A stretch of 64,000 nucleotides of DNA from Mucilaginibacter galii (GCF_014635825.1 NZ_BMDO01000004.1:186001-250000), one strand, 5' to 3'. Positions 34,786 to 44,391 are shown, counted from the stretch's first letter. The notes: a model not told the origin generated them from the sequence alone. Numbers and translations are program-made.

Positions 34786-36045
34786 ATGAGCATGCATAAA
34801 CTACTATTATTATCATTTGCCCTGTGCTTTACGGGCACGTCGGCATTTGCACAATTACAATCAGCCAATCCAAACTATAAACTTGTTTCGGGTAACGACT
34901 GGGTAAAGGCCAAGAATTATTATTTGCTCACATTATTTGAACAAGATAAAGCTGTTAGTAATCTTTTATTAGCCGATTCCGAACTTTTAAAATTGATGCA
35001 GCAGAAGACAAATGCATTACATAGTTCACTTACCGAATGTAAAGATGCTTTATGCTTACCTGCACAAATTAAATTCACCGATGAGGAAATTAGCCTGGTA
35101 AGCGCACGCTTAACCGCATTATACAAGCCCGGCAATGCGTTGGATTTGCTGGTGAAAAATCAATTGATACCCTCTGGCACTTATATCATGTACGATGCGA
35201 AAACCCCTGCCGAACTTTTGATTAATGCGTGGGAGCAGGACGCAAAAGCCGTAAATTATACCATTGGTGTTTATGCCGAAGGCAAAAAACCTAATTATCC
35301 GCAAATAGATTCAATTAGTTATGATACTAAACAGCGGGCTTACTTCGCTTTGATGTACAACTGTTCAACCGAGGTAACTGATTTAATTAAGCCAGGTTCG
35401 TTATTTTTTGAACCGGCATTGCAAGCAGCATTATTGTACCTGGAAGTAAACGAGCGAAGAAATGCCGCCGACTATGAGCCTATGGCAACCACCGCCAATA
35501 AAACCTCTGCCGAACGTGTAAAGCAAATCAAATGGGCATCGTACCCTTATTCACACATCCTGGTGCCTGGTGCCGGCCCCGAAAATCTGACAACACCATT
35601 AAGCGGTGAGGGTATGCTACGCTGCAAAACCGCAGCCCGGCAATATCAATTGGGTAAGGCGCCTTTTGTGGTAGTTTCGGGTGGAAGTGTGCATCCCTAT
35701 AAAACCAAGTATAATGAGGCTGTGGAAATGAAGAAGTACATGGTTGGCACACTGCATGTACCCGAAAATGCAGTAATTATTGAACCACATGCCCGCCATA
35801 CCACAACCAACATACGTAACGATGTTAGATTGATTTTCAGGTATGGTATACCAATGGATAAACCCGCGCTTATTATAACTGATAAATTTCAAAATAATAG
35901 CATCGCCAATATGGAAAAACGATGCCTTAACGAGTTAAAATATGTTCCCTATAAATTGGGCAAGCGTATTTCAGAAACAGCATTAGAGTTTTATCCGGTC
36001 ATCACCTCGCTGCAGATTGATGCCGACGAGCCAATGGATCCTTAA
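34786..36045 (+). CDS. YdcF/DUF218-domain protein with long helical N-terminus
   Basis: A 419-residue exported protein (signal peptide SAFAQ, about 20). Residues about 25-235 form a mostly helical region of no family I recognise. The C-terminal part (about 245-410) is a DUF218/YdcF domain: ILVPGAGPEN, PFVVVSGGSVHPYKTKYNEA, VIIEPHARHTTTNIRN, ALIITDKFQ. DUF218 proteins such as ElyC and SanA are linked to cell-envelope polysaccharide metabolism; their chemistry is poorly known. The frame runs back to 34750, but ATG 34786 starts the signal peptide. It lies 138 bp after the SGNH gene and may or may not belong to locus B. Confidence 0.8.
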   Translation: MSMHKLLLLSFALCFTGTSAFAQLQSANPNYKLVSGNDWVKAKNYYLLTLFEQDKAVSNLLLADSELLKLMQQKTNALHSSLTECKDALCLPAQIKFTDEEISLVSARLTALYKPGNALDLLVKNQLIPSGTYIMYDAKTPAELLINAWEQDAKAVNYTIGVYAEGKKPNYPQIDSISYDTKQRAYFALMYNCSTEVTDLIKPGSLFFEPALQAALLYLEVNERRNAADYEPMATTANKTSAERVKQIKWASYPYSHILVPGAGPENLTTPLSGEGMLRCKTAARQYQLGKAPFVVVSGGSVHPYKTKYNEAVEMKKYMVGTLHVPENAVIIEPHARHTTTNIRNDVRLIFRYGIPMDKPALIITDKFQNNSIANMEKRCLNELKYVPYKLGKRISETALEFYPVITSLQIDADEPMDP

Positions 36046-36064
36046 TTTATTACTGAGTATTCAT

Positions 36065-36946
36065 ATGATGAAAAATTTGTGGCTAATACCAGCAGTCCTC
36101 CTGGTTTTCGGTGCAACAGCCTTTATAAACGCTGAAGTAACCACGACCATTGAACGCGAAACAACTGTCGACTCGTTGGGTGCATGCCAGGGTGTGTCTT
36201 ACCAAAACGGTCGTGTGTTTTTATACGGCGACCGCGAAACAGGCATCATCCGCGAGTTTAAATTGCAAAAAGATAGTTTGACCTATCTTGGTAAAGAATA
36301 TAAACTAACGCTTAAAGGTATTGATGTAATTGGCCACCCAACAGGTATCGCTTACCATTCGAGCCTTCCGGTTTTCATAGGTAATTCAATAAGGTTAAAC
36401 CCCGAAGGAACGCAATGGAAGGCCGTAATATACAACGTGAACTGGAACGGCTTGCTTAAAACCGGAACGCTTGACGGCAACCTGCTTAATACCATAGAGG
36501 ATGATGTATGTATACAAGGCACCCGCCCGGAGTATGTGAAATATAATAAAAGATGGTATGTAGCCACCGCCGATTATGGCGAACATGGTAACGAAGTACG
36601 CCTATACGATCCTGAAAAGCTGGCCAAATGCAAAAAAACCTCTGAAGCCGGTGTCTTGTTCAAGAAGTTTACTTGTACGCCCTGGGTACAAAACCTGCAC
36701 TGGATTAACTCAAAAGGCGTTTTGGTGCTTATCCAAAACCAGGTTGAAGGGCGCAGGTGGCGCTTTACCTATGTAGACTTTGCCAAATCGGTAGAAGCTG
36801 GTAAAATGGTGGTTATTAAACAAACAGACCTTAATAACCGGACCGATGAATTGGAAGGCTTTACTTTTTTAAACAATACCCAAAAAGGAATTGCGGTAAC
36901 ATCTGCTCGCAAGAATAATATCAATTACACCACGACCATGTGGTAA
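36065..36946 (+). CDS. Secreted propeller-like protein of unknown function
   Basis: A 293-residue protein with an N-terminal hydrophobic leader (LWLIPAVLLVFGATAFI) and repeated beta segments suggesting a propeller (GVSYQNGRVFLYGD, GIAYHSSLPVFIGN, RWYVATADYG, LHWINSKGVLVLI, LEGFTFLNNTQKGIAVTS). Four Cys residues occur. I do not recognise a named family. The frame opens at 36017 inside the YdcF gene; ATG 36065 starts the leader and lies 19 bp after that gene's stop, so the two are probably co-transcribed. A terminator follows directly. Confidence 0.7.
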   Translation: MMKNLWLIPAVLLVFGATAFINAEVTTTIERETTVDSLGACQGVSYQNGRVFLYGDRETGIIREFKLQKDSLTYLGKEYKLTLKGIDVIGHPTGIAYHSSLPVFIGNSIRLNPEGTQWKAVIYNVNWNGLLKTGTLDGNLLNTIEDDVCIQGTRPEYVKYNKRWYVATADYGEHGNEVRLYDPEKLAKCKKTSEAGVLFKKFTCTPWVQNLHWINSKGVLVLIQNQVEGRRWRFTYVDFAKSVEAGKMVVIKQTDLNNRTDELEGFTFLNNTQKGIAVTSARKNNINYTTTMW

Positions 36947-36967
36947 ATCAACTTAACCATTGTTAAG

Positions 36968-36996
36968 AGCCGTCTTTAAGAAGTACGGCTTTTTTG
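36968..36996 (+). terminator. Intrinsic terminator closing locus B
   Basis: AGCCGT (36968-36973) pairs with ACGGCT (36985-36990) over an 11-base loop and is followed by six T. It lies 21 bases after the preceding stop. Confidence 0.8.
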
Positions 36997-37389
36997 TTTT
37001 AAAGGATCTGATGCTAATATCTATTCGCTATCAATTAACGCCATGTTTATTTACACAAAGTTAATATAGCTAAAGTTTTCTTAATGGAAAATTAATACGC
37101 AAAGCCCATTGGCTTAAGATATTGAAGGTAGCTTTGTTGCCATAATGATAAAAAATATCTCGAAGTTTTAAATACTATTCAAGACAGGATTAGATCTTAA
37201 GCATTATTAATAAATAGCCACCCTCGCTCACAACATTGCCTATGTAAAATGTAAACAAGTTCAAACAACTCCGCACAAATACTTAAGTAATACAAGAACC
37301 GGAGAGTGCGCCAACAATCATCCGGTTCTGTGTTATTCGTTGTCAATTAACTCATTGCATAAGTTCTCAACTCTCTAATTAATAAAAGT
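36997..37389. other. Promoter/leader region of locus C, 393 bp
   Basis: A gene-free A/T-rich region upstream of the second susC-like gene. I see no ECF-type element like those of locus B and no full -7 box. One long hairpin, described separately at 37295, lies about 60 bases before the ATG. No local regulator gene accompanies locus C. Confidence 0.5.
37295..37329 (+). promoter_or_regulatory. Hairpin in the leader of the second susC-like gene
   Basis: AGAACCGGA (37295-37303) and TCCGGTTCT (37321-37329) form a perfect 9-bp stem with a 17-base loop, without a following T run. Leaders of susC genes in Bacteroidota can carry RNA regulatory structures. This one is a candidate only. Confidence 0.35.
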
Positions 37390-40300
37390 ATGAATAAAAA
37401 GATTACCCCTAATCTTTTGAAAGGTATTTTTAACAGCATATTTCTTGTATTACTGTTAATTACCACCTTAACGGCTACTGCAGCCACAGCCAAAAGTTTC
37501 AGAGCAATGCCTGTATCGGGCACCGTGTATGACGAAAATAGCCTGCCTATTGCCGGCGCATCGGTACATATTAAAAATAGTACCACCGGGACAGTTACTG
37601 ATGCTAATGGTAAATACACTTTAAATGCCGACAAAGGCACTGTATTAGTGTTTAGTTTTATAGGTTACATAACCCAGGAAGTAACCGTTAGCGATGGCTC
37701 AATAAACGTAACCTTAAAACCAGAATACAATCAGCTAAACCAGGTGGTAGCCATTGGTTACCAAACCATGCGCAAAAGCGATGTTACCGGTGCTATCTCC
37801 AGCGTAAAGGCGAGCGAGCTTAACCTGGCCGCCCCAACCTTGGGCCAGGCATTGGTAGGCAAGGTTGCCGGTGTACAAATTTCGCAAACCAGCGGTGCAC
37901 CTTACCAAACAACTAAAATAAGGGTACGTGGTGTTGGTTCACTTATTGCCAGTTCAGATCCTTTATACGTTATTGACGGCTATCCGGCTAATAACGATGT
38001 GTATATCAATCCTGAAGACATTGAATCTGTAGACATTTTAAAGGATGCTGCTTCGGCCGCTATTTACGGCTCAAGAGCATCGGGTGGGGTAGTTATTATA
38101 ACTACTAAGCACGGTAAAGAGGGTAAAGGGAGGTTTGATTACGATGTACAGACGGGTTATAGCCAGCTTGCTAAAAAAGTAAATCTGCTTAACTCAGATC
38201 AATTTGCACAACTGGTAATTGATGGCCGCAACAACGCTTATTATGATCTGTGGACAAACGCTGGCAAAGCATGGAACGATGCTATGTATTCAGACAATAA
38301 TGCTACCCGTATTGCCAATGTAGGTAACGCCGCCAGCGTGAGTATTCCAACTTATTTATACAATTCTGCTACCCAGTCACTAATTCCGCAAACGGTAAAC
38401 ACCGATTGGCAGGATGAGCTTTACCGTAATGCCTTTTATCAGCGTCATACACTATCATTTTCGGGTGGTGCAAACGGTGTTAAGTATTATTTAAGTGGTG
38501 GTTATCAAAACCAGGGAGGTATTATTGTTAGTTCAGGACAGGAGCGTTATAACTTTAGAAGTAATATTGATGCCGACGTTAGCAAAAGGCTTCATGTTGG
38601 AGCCAGTGCTGCTTACACTCAAAATTACAACCGCGAAATTCAGGAAGGCCGTTTTGACCACGGCCCAATTTTGGGCGCTCTAATCTACATGCCTTTCTTC
38701 CCGGCCTATAACCCCGATGGCTCGTTGGCTACCAACAGGGCTGCTGCAGAATCGGGTGCATATGGTTATCAAAGCATCGAAAACCCTGTTGCGCTGGCTA
38801 CCCGCACCAAAATAAACCGTAGGGGCTACCGTACATTAATAAATGCCAATGCAAGTTACAAGATATTAAACGATCTTACTTTTAAGGCAACTCTTGGTAC
38901 AACTAAGTATAACGAAAAGTACGATTACTATTTGCCTACCAACTTAAGTAACGGTGCCAACCCTCCGGGCTCGCCACAATCTATTGCAGCGGCAACCGCA
39001 GCAGCTCAAACTACCGATGTAACCGATCAACTGGCTGAGTTTACACTCAACTACAAAAAAGATTTTGGTAAAAACCATTTTGATGCAATTGGTGGTTACA
39101 CCATTCAAAAAAACAGCCAGGATATTGTGAGCGTTATTGCCACAGGTTTTCAAAATGACAACGTTCCTGAAATTACAGGCAAGGGAGCCGATGCAGCTTT
39201 TTTCAGGTTATATCAGGCTAATTTAAACACAGCCACAGGTTTAGGTGTAACAGGTTTAACACCCACCGGAAAAGCAACCAATACGCTGCTGTCTTATTTA
39301 GGCAGGGTAAGCTATAACTATGACGGTAAGTATTTTCTGATGGGTACTTTCCGGGCCGACGGCTCATCGCGTTTTGGCCCTAAAAATAAGTATGGTTACT
39401 TCCCATCTGTATCTGCCGGTTGGAACCTTTCGCAAGAATCTTTTTATCATAGCTGGTTAGGCGAGCAGTCAACAGTTAAATTACGGGCCAGTTGGGGAAA
39501 GAGTGGTAACTATAACATTCCTAACTACGGCTACTTGCAATTTTTATCAAGCCCAACAGGTGTAGTATTTGGCAACACCAGTGCGGTGGTTTCGGGAACT
39601 TACTCTAACGGTATTGCCGACGAGAGACTAAGCTGGGAATCTACCTCCCAGTACAATTTCGGTGCCGACTTAGGTCTGTTAAAAGGCAGGTTATCGGCTA
39701 TTGTTAACTATTACCTCAGTAACTCAAGCAATATATTGTACACGCAGCCTATATCAGCCATCTCGGGCAGTACATCTGTTTTAACCAACTTGCGTAACGC
39801 ACAAATACGTAATCAAGGTCTTGACTTACAGCTTGATGGCCGTGTGGTGAGCGTTAAAGATTTTACCTTTAACTTAAGCGGTAACATATCTGTGAATCGT
39901 AATAAGGTAACTAAGTTTCCTGCAAATAACAGTATTATCATTAATGGTGCAGAACGTTCTTACTTAACTAATATAACACAGCAGGGCCAGCCTGTAGGTA
40001 TGTTTTACGGCTTTAAAGTAGCAGGCATGGTAACCCCACAAAACATTGGTACTGTGGCACCATCGGCCTCGCAATCTAACCCGTTACACGTAGGCGACCT
40101 TTACTTTGAAGACACCAACAAAGACGGTATTGTAAACGATGCCGATAAAACCGTTATTGGTAACCCTTACCCTGATTTTACTTACGGTTTTGCCCTAAGC
40201 ACTACTTTTAAAAGGTTTGATTTTAACGCATCTTTCAGTGGATCAAAAGGTAACGATGTTCTAGACGGACAAGATTACTACTTGTATAACATGGAGGGTT

Positions 40301-40707
40301 CGGGTAATAACTATGCCGATGTAGCTAACCGCTACCGTAATGCCGCACAGCCGGGCGATGGAACCGTGTTCCGTGCATCACGTGCGGGCACTCAAAGCAA
40401 TAGTACCCGCCTTTCTAACTTTTACCTGCAAGATGGTTCCTTCTTGCGTTGTAACAACATCAGCCTGGGGTACTCGCTACCCAAAGCTGTTGATGCTAAA
40501 TTAGGTATAAGCAATGCCCGCATTTTTGCAACGGTGGTGAATGCTTTTACTATAACAAAGTATAAGGGATATAACCCTGAAGTTGATTATAACAACTCTT
40601 CGGGCGGGTCTAACAGCACACAGCCAACCAACCTTGCCCCAGGTGTTGATTACGGCGTTTACCCGTTGGTGCGCTCTTATAACTTAGGCCTGAGAATTAC
40701 TTTCTAA
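37390..40707 (+). CDS. SusC-family TonB-dependent receptor, no STN domain (locus C)
   Basis: An 1105-residue outer-membrane importer. After a long leader (about 30 residues) comes a CarboxypepD_reg-like domain (about 38-118, VSGTVYDENSLPIAGASVHI), then plug with VAIGYQTMRKSDVTGAISSV, ALVGKVAGVQISQTSGAP, DPLYVIDGYPA and VDILKDAASAAIYGSRASGG, then the barrel ending VRSYNLGLRITF. It lacks the STN domain of the locus B paralogue, so it should import but not signal through FecR. SusD follows 18 bp later. The GH92 and GDPD genes downstream suggest a mannose- and phosphate-bearing glycan ligand. Confidence 0.95.
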   Translation: MNKKITPNLLKGIFNSIFLVLLLITTLTATAATAKSFRAMPVSGTVYDENSLPIAGASVHIKNSTTGTVTDANGKYTLNADKGTVLVFSFIGYITQEVTVSDGSINVTLKPEYNQLNQVVAIGYQTMRKSDVTGAISSVKASELNLAAPTLGQALVGKVAGVQISQTSGAPYQTTKIRVRGVGSLIASSDPLYVIDGYPANNDVYINPEDIESVDILKDAASAAIYGSRASGGVVIITTKHGKEGKGRFDYDVQTGYSQLAKKVNLLNSDQFAQLVIDGRNNAYYDLWTNAGKAWNDAMYSDNNATRIANVGNAASVSIPTYLYNSATQSLIPQTVNTDWQDELYRNAFYQRHTLSFSGGANGVKYYLSGGYQNQGGIIVSSGQERYNFRSNIDADVSKRLHVGASAAYTQNYNREIQEGRFDHGPILGALIYMPFFPAYNPDGSLATNRAAAESGAYGYQSIENPVALATRTKINRRGYRTLINANASYKILNDLTFKATLGTTKYNEKYDYYLPTNLSNGANPPGSPQSIAAATAAAQTTDVTDQLAEFTLNYKKDFGKNHFDAIGGYTIQKNSQDIVSVIATGFQNDNVPEITGKGADAAFFRLYQANLNTATGLGVTGLTPTGKATNTLLSYLGRVSYNYDGKYFLMGTFRADGSSRFGPKNKYGYFPSVSAGWNLSQESFYHSWLGEQSTVKLRASWGKSGNYNIPNYGYLQFLSSPTGVVFGNTSAVVSGTYSNGIADERLSWESTSQYNFGADLGLLKGRLSAIVNYYLSNSSNILYTQPISAISGSTSVLTNLRNAQIRNQGLDLQLDGRVVSVKDFTFNLSGNISVNRNKVTKFPANNSIIINGAERSYLTNITQQGQPVGMFYGFKVAGMVTPQNIGTVAPSASQSNPLHVGDLYFEDTNKDGIVNDADKTVIGNPYPDFTYGFALSTTFKRFDFNASFSGSKGNDVLDGQDYYLYNMEGSGNNYADVANRYRNAAQPGDGTVFRASRAGTQSNSTRLSNFYLQDGSFLRCNNISLGYSLPKAVDAKLGISNARIFATVVNAFTITKYKGYNPEVDYNNSSGGSNSTQPTNLAPGVDYGVYPLVRSYNLGLRITF

Positions 40708-40725
40708 AGTATTAATGAATTAGAA

Positions 40726-42264
40726 ATGAAGACAAAAATTATAACCATATCCTGCCTTACAGCTTTAACGCTGGTAAGTACTTCATGCAAAAAAAGTTTT
40801 TTAGAGCAGGTACCTCCCAACCAGGTAGAAGTTTCTACAAGCTTTCGTACGCCAAATGATGTGCTCACAGCAGTAAATGGTATCTACCAATCGTTACGCA
40901 GCAGTAACAATATTGGCGAAAACAGCGGACTCTGGACAGATGAGCGCTCTGACGACACTGGCCGTAACGACAACCAGAGTAATGCCGGTGAGCCGTTCCA
41001 ATTCGGCGATTTTTCTATATTGCCAAGTAACACTTACTTAAAAAGCCATTGGGTATCGTTATATAATACTATATCGCGCTCAAATACGGTTTTAGCTAAT
41101 ATAGATAAGGTGACATTTACCGACGCGGCTGTGAAACAACAATACATAGCCGAAGCTAAATTTTTACGTGCGGTAATGTATTTTGAACTGGTACGTACCT
41201 GGGGCGATGTGCCGCTGGTTACTGTCGCTTTCAGCGATCTGGATGAGCTTTCTGCCAATACCTTCCGCGAAAAGCAGGCTGCCGTGTACGCACTAATTGT
41301 GGCCGACTTAAAAGATGCTTTGAATAGCAACCTGCCCAACCTGCAAACTGGTGCAGGCATTGGGCGCGCTTCAAAGGCGGCTATAAATGCCACCTTGGGT
41401 CAGGTTTGTTTAACCATGGCTACTACGCAAGATCAGGCCAATCGCCAGGCCAACCTTAACGATGCAAAAACCTACCTTTTAGCCGCTTATAATATGCGCA
41501 CGTTCGGCGATTTAAGTACTATCCCGTATGCCGATGTATTTGATGTGACCAAGAAAGCAACCTGCCCCGAAATTATATGGCAGATTGTTAACAAACAAGG
41601 CGACCCAACTTACAGTTCATCAATTGCAGCTAATAACCAAGCCAAAGGCGAAACTATTAATTCTCTGAAACCCTCATCAGGCTCTGGTGGTAACGTTACA
41701 CCCGATCTGATTAAAGATTATGAGACTAATGACCCCCGTATGACCTTCTCTGTAAAATTTGCGAACGACCCCATTGTTAAAGATTACTTCATCACCAAAT
41801 TTCGCGATGCCAGCTCAGGTGCCTCTAATTTAGGCTACGGCGGCAACGATTGGATCTTGATACGCTATGCCGATGTAATTTTGATGCTGGCCGAAGTAAG
41901 CAATTACCTGGGCGATAGTGCCGGTGCTATTTCATACATCGACATGATACGTGCACGGGCGGGTATGCCTTCTTATGCAGTATCGGCAGCTAACTCAACT
42001 TATAACGCAAAATATCCAAATCTGCGCCTGGCAATTTTGCATGAGCGCCGTGTTGAGCTCGCCTTTGAGCATCACCGCTGGTTTGATTTACTGCGTACCT
42101 TTAGTACCGATGAACTGGTTAATTACTTCAAAAGTAAAAGCCAGGCCGATTTTGGTATAGCCAAGCTGGCCAACTTTACCACGAAAGACAGGTATTTCCC
42201 GATTCCGTTTGATGAGTATAAGCTCAATCCGGAAAAAATGTATCAAAACCCGGGTTACAGATAG
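40726..42264 (+). CDS. SusD/RagB-family surface lipoprotein (locus C)
   Basis: A 512-residue lipoprotein: lipobox LVSTSC (Cys21) then KKSFLEQVPPNQVEVS, the usual opening of SusD-like_3/RagB proteins. Helical repeats include TAVNGIYQSLRSS, EAKFLRAVMYFELVRTWGDVPLV (a classic SusD block) and VILMLAEVSNYLGD. The C-terminus LAILHERRVELAFEHHRWFDLLR and NPEKMYQNPGY is diagnostic for PF07980. It pairs with the preceding SusC as the binding lid. An attenuator-like hairpin separates it from the enzymes of the locus. Confidence 0.95.
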   Translation: MKTKIITISCLTALTLVSTSCKKSFLEQVPPNQVEVSTSFRTPNDVLTAVNGIYQSLRSSNNIGENSGLWTDERSDDTGRNDNQSNAGEPFQFGDFSILPSNTYLKSHWVSLYNTISRSNTVLANIDKVTFTDAAVKQQYIAEAKFLRAVMYFELVRTWGDVPLVTVAFSDLDELSANTFREKQAAVYALIVADLKDALNSNLPNLQTGAGIGRASKAAINATLGQVCLTMATTQDQANRQANLNDAKTYLLAAYNMRTFGDLSTIPYADVFDVTKKATCPEIIWQIVNKQGDPTYSSSIAANNQAKGETINSLKPSSGSGGNVTPDLIKDYETNDPRMTFSVKFANDPIVKDYFITKFRDASSGASNLGYGGNDWILIRYADVILMLAEVSNYLGDSAGAISYIDMIRARAGMPSYAVSAANSTYNAKYPNLRLAILHERRVELAFEHHRWFDLLRTFSTDELVNYFKSKSQADFGIAKLANFTTKDRYFPIPFDEYKLNPEKMYQNPGYR

Positions 42265-42282
42265 ATTCTGATATTCACATAG

Positions 42283-42313
42283 AAAGGAGGGATATAATAT
42301 GTCTCTCCTTTTT
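42283..42313 (+). terminator. Hairpin with T tract between susD-like and GH92 genes
   Basis: The left arm AAAGGAGGGA (42283-42292) pairs with the right arm ending at 42311 over ten pairs (one G-U) with a nine-base loop, running into five T. It lies inside an apparent operon, so partial termination that favours SusC/SusD over the enzymes is the natural reading. The alternative is that GH92 has its own promoter. Confidence 0.6.
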
Positions 42314-42327
42314 AGTTATTTAAAGGC

Positions 42328-44370
42328 ATGAAATTATTACTGTTTATTTTATTTTTATTTTCCTGGGTTTATGTTCCAGCGCAAACCGCCCAAAAGGTCA
42401 ATACATTTTTAGGCTCTTCTGGAGATCATGGTCAAATGTCGCCTGCGGCTTCGTCTCCGTTTGGCTTGCTGAGCATTGGGCCGCAAACTTATCCAAAGCT
42501 GCACATGGGCTACGAGCATAAAGCCAAAACGTTTTTAGGCTTTACGCACAACCGTTTTGAGGGCGTAGGTTGCCAGGGTAGCGGTGGCAATATCTTAATT
42601 AAACCGTTCATTGGTGCCGATGCAGGTCAATGTGTTTTAACTAAATCGTTAGAAAGTGCTGGTGCGGGCTTTTATAAAGTTGCCTTTACCAATCATATAA
42701 AAGTGAATATTGCGGTTAATAATAACACCGGAACAGAGCATTACACTTTCCCCGAAAACTCAAAAAGGGGCTTCTATATAGACCTAAGCCATACATTGTC
42801 CAATAAATTTGTAGCCGAAGAACACCAACTGCAAAACAATGGTATAAGCGGTTGGATAGACTCGCGCACTACCTGCAATGCAGGAACTTACCGTATCTAT
42901 TACGCGCTTAAATTCAATGTTCCTGTGCAAATCAGTACCCTTAATAATCATCAGTTGCTGGCCGGTACTGGTGCCGCACAGGTACAGTTAAATATAGCTT
43001 TCTCCAGCGTTGATGTGGCACACGCGCAAGCAGCGTTAAACACCAATGGTTTTGATGCAGTTGCAGCAAGCAGCCAAATAAGCTGGAATAATGTGCTTGG
43101 CCGCATTAGCGTTAAGGGCGACCCGGCCCGCGAAAAACTGTTTTACTCGCTGCTTTACCGTACGGTGCAATCGCCTTACCTGGTATCAGAAAAAGATGGC
43201 AGCTACCGTACTACCGATGGCAGCTTACAGCACACCACGGGCGAGATTTATAATGGCTGGGCCATTTGGGATAATTACCGTACGCAGCTGCCTTTGCTGG
43301 CTATGCTTTATCCCGAAAAGTACAAGTACATGGTAAACTCCATTGCCCAAATGTATAAATACGGCAAAAAAGATTATGCCACCCAGCACGAGCCCTCTAA
43401 CACGGTGCGTACCGAGCATGCTATTGTAGTTTTACTGGATGCATACCGCAAAGGTTTTGAGGTTGATTTCAAAAGTATAACCGATTCGCTCGTTGCCGAG
43501 GTAGACCGCCTTGATTTTAAAACGCCCGATAAGGCACTGGAATCGAGCTACGATACCTGGGCTTTGTCGCAGATATTAAGCATTACCGGTAAAACCGAAC
43601 TAGCCGCTAAGTACAAACAAAAAGCATTAGCCTATAAAAGTTACTGGAACAAGGATTTTAAAGACCTTACCAAGCCCGACGTTGACCGCGTATCGGCCCG
43701 TGGCATGTACCAGGGAACTATTTGGCAATATCGCTGGCTTGTACCGTTTGATAACAAAGGACTGATGGAATTGATGGGTGGGGAAGAGGGCTACCTGAAA
43801 GAACTGAACCGGTTTTTTGACGATGATTATTACAACCACGCCAACGAGCCCGATATACAAGCCCCGTTAATGTTTAACGCAACATCGCAGCCCTGGAGGT
43901 CTCAATACCTCGTTCAAAAATATGCGGTAGACACCGTAGTACAATACTACTTTAACGATAACAGCCGCGGTATAGACCCGTTTGTGGATGTCATTTACCA
44001 AAACAAACCCGATACTTATATTCGCACCATGGATGATGATGCCGGGGCTATGTCGGCCTGGTATATTTTTGCAGCCACAGGTATTTTTCCCGCTTGCACA
44101 GGCTGGCCGGTTTATTACCTGAGTGTGCCGTTGTTTAATGAAGTGGCAATTAATACAGGCAAAAATAAGTTTGCCATTAAAGTGGCCAACTATGCGCCTA
44201 ACCACCGGTACATACAATCGGCCACATTAAACGGTAAAGCACTTAACCGAAATTGGTTAACCCACGAAGAAATATCAAAAGGCGGGACTTTGATGATTAC
44301 CGCATCAGATAAACCCAACAAACTGTGGGGAACAAAAGATCAATGGATATCTAACATTGATATGCAATAA
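42328..44370 (+). CDS. GH92 alpha-mannosidase homologue with Gln at the catalytic-acid position; candidate mannose-1-phosphodiester hydrolase (locus C)
   Basis: A 680-residue secreted enzyme (signal peptide to PAQ, about 19) with N-terminal beta-sandwich and C-terminal (alpha/alpha)6 barrel of GH92. Family blocks: SPFGLLSIGPQT, FTHNRFEGVGCQGSGG, IWDNYRTQLPLL, WQYRWLVPFDNKGL, NEPDIQAPLMFN, and DDDAGAMSAWYIFAATG with the candidate base Asp570/Asp571. Canonical GH92 exo-alpha-mannosidases read EGNxWQY; here it is QGTIWQY, so the acid Glu is Gln462 (codon CAG 43711-43713). I recall the same Glu-to-Gln change in the Cellulosimicrobium GH92 that uncaps Man-1-phospho-6-Man, where a phosphate leaving group needs no acid. 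An extra segment of about 20 residues (around 543-565) precedes the Asp block. It is followed by a GDPD gene. Confidence 0.9.
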   Translation: MKLLLFILFLFSWVYVPAQTAQKVNTFLGSSGDHGQMSPAASSPFGLLSIGPQTYPKLHMGYEHKAKTFLGFTHNRFEGVGCQGSGGNILIKPFIGADAGQCVLTKSLESAGAGFYKVAFTNHIKVNIAVNNNTGTEHYTFPENSKRGFYIDLSHTLSNKFVAEEHQLQNNGISGWIDSRTTCNAGTYRIYYALKFNVPVQISTLNNHQLLAGTGAAQVQLNIAFSSVDVAHAQAALNTNGFDAVAASSQISWNNVLGRISVKGDPAREKLFYSLLYRTVQSPYLVSEKDGSYRTTDGSLQHTTGEIYNGWAIWDNYRTQLPLLAMLYPEKYKYMVNSIAQMYKYGKKDYATQHEPSNTVRTEHAIVVLLDAYRKGFEVDFKSITDSLVAEVDRLDFKTPDKALESSYDTWALSQILSITGKTELAAKYKQKALAYKSYWNKDFKDLTKPDVDRVSARGMYQGTIWQYRWLVPFDNKGLMELMGGEEGYLKELNRFFDDDYYNHANEPDIQAPLMFNATSQPWRSQYLVQKYAVDTVVQYYFNDNSRGIDPFVDVIYQNKPDTYIRTMDDDAGAMSAWYIFAATGIFPACTGWPVYYLSVPLFNEVAINTGKNKFAIKVANYAPNHRYIQSATLNGKALNRNWLTHEEISKGGTLMITASDKPNKLWGTKDQWISNIDMQ

Positions 44371-44391
44371 CTGAACATTCTTAAATCACCT

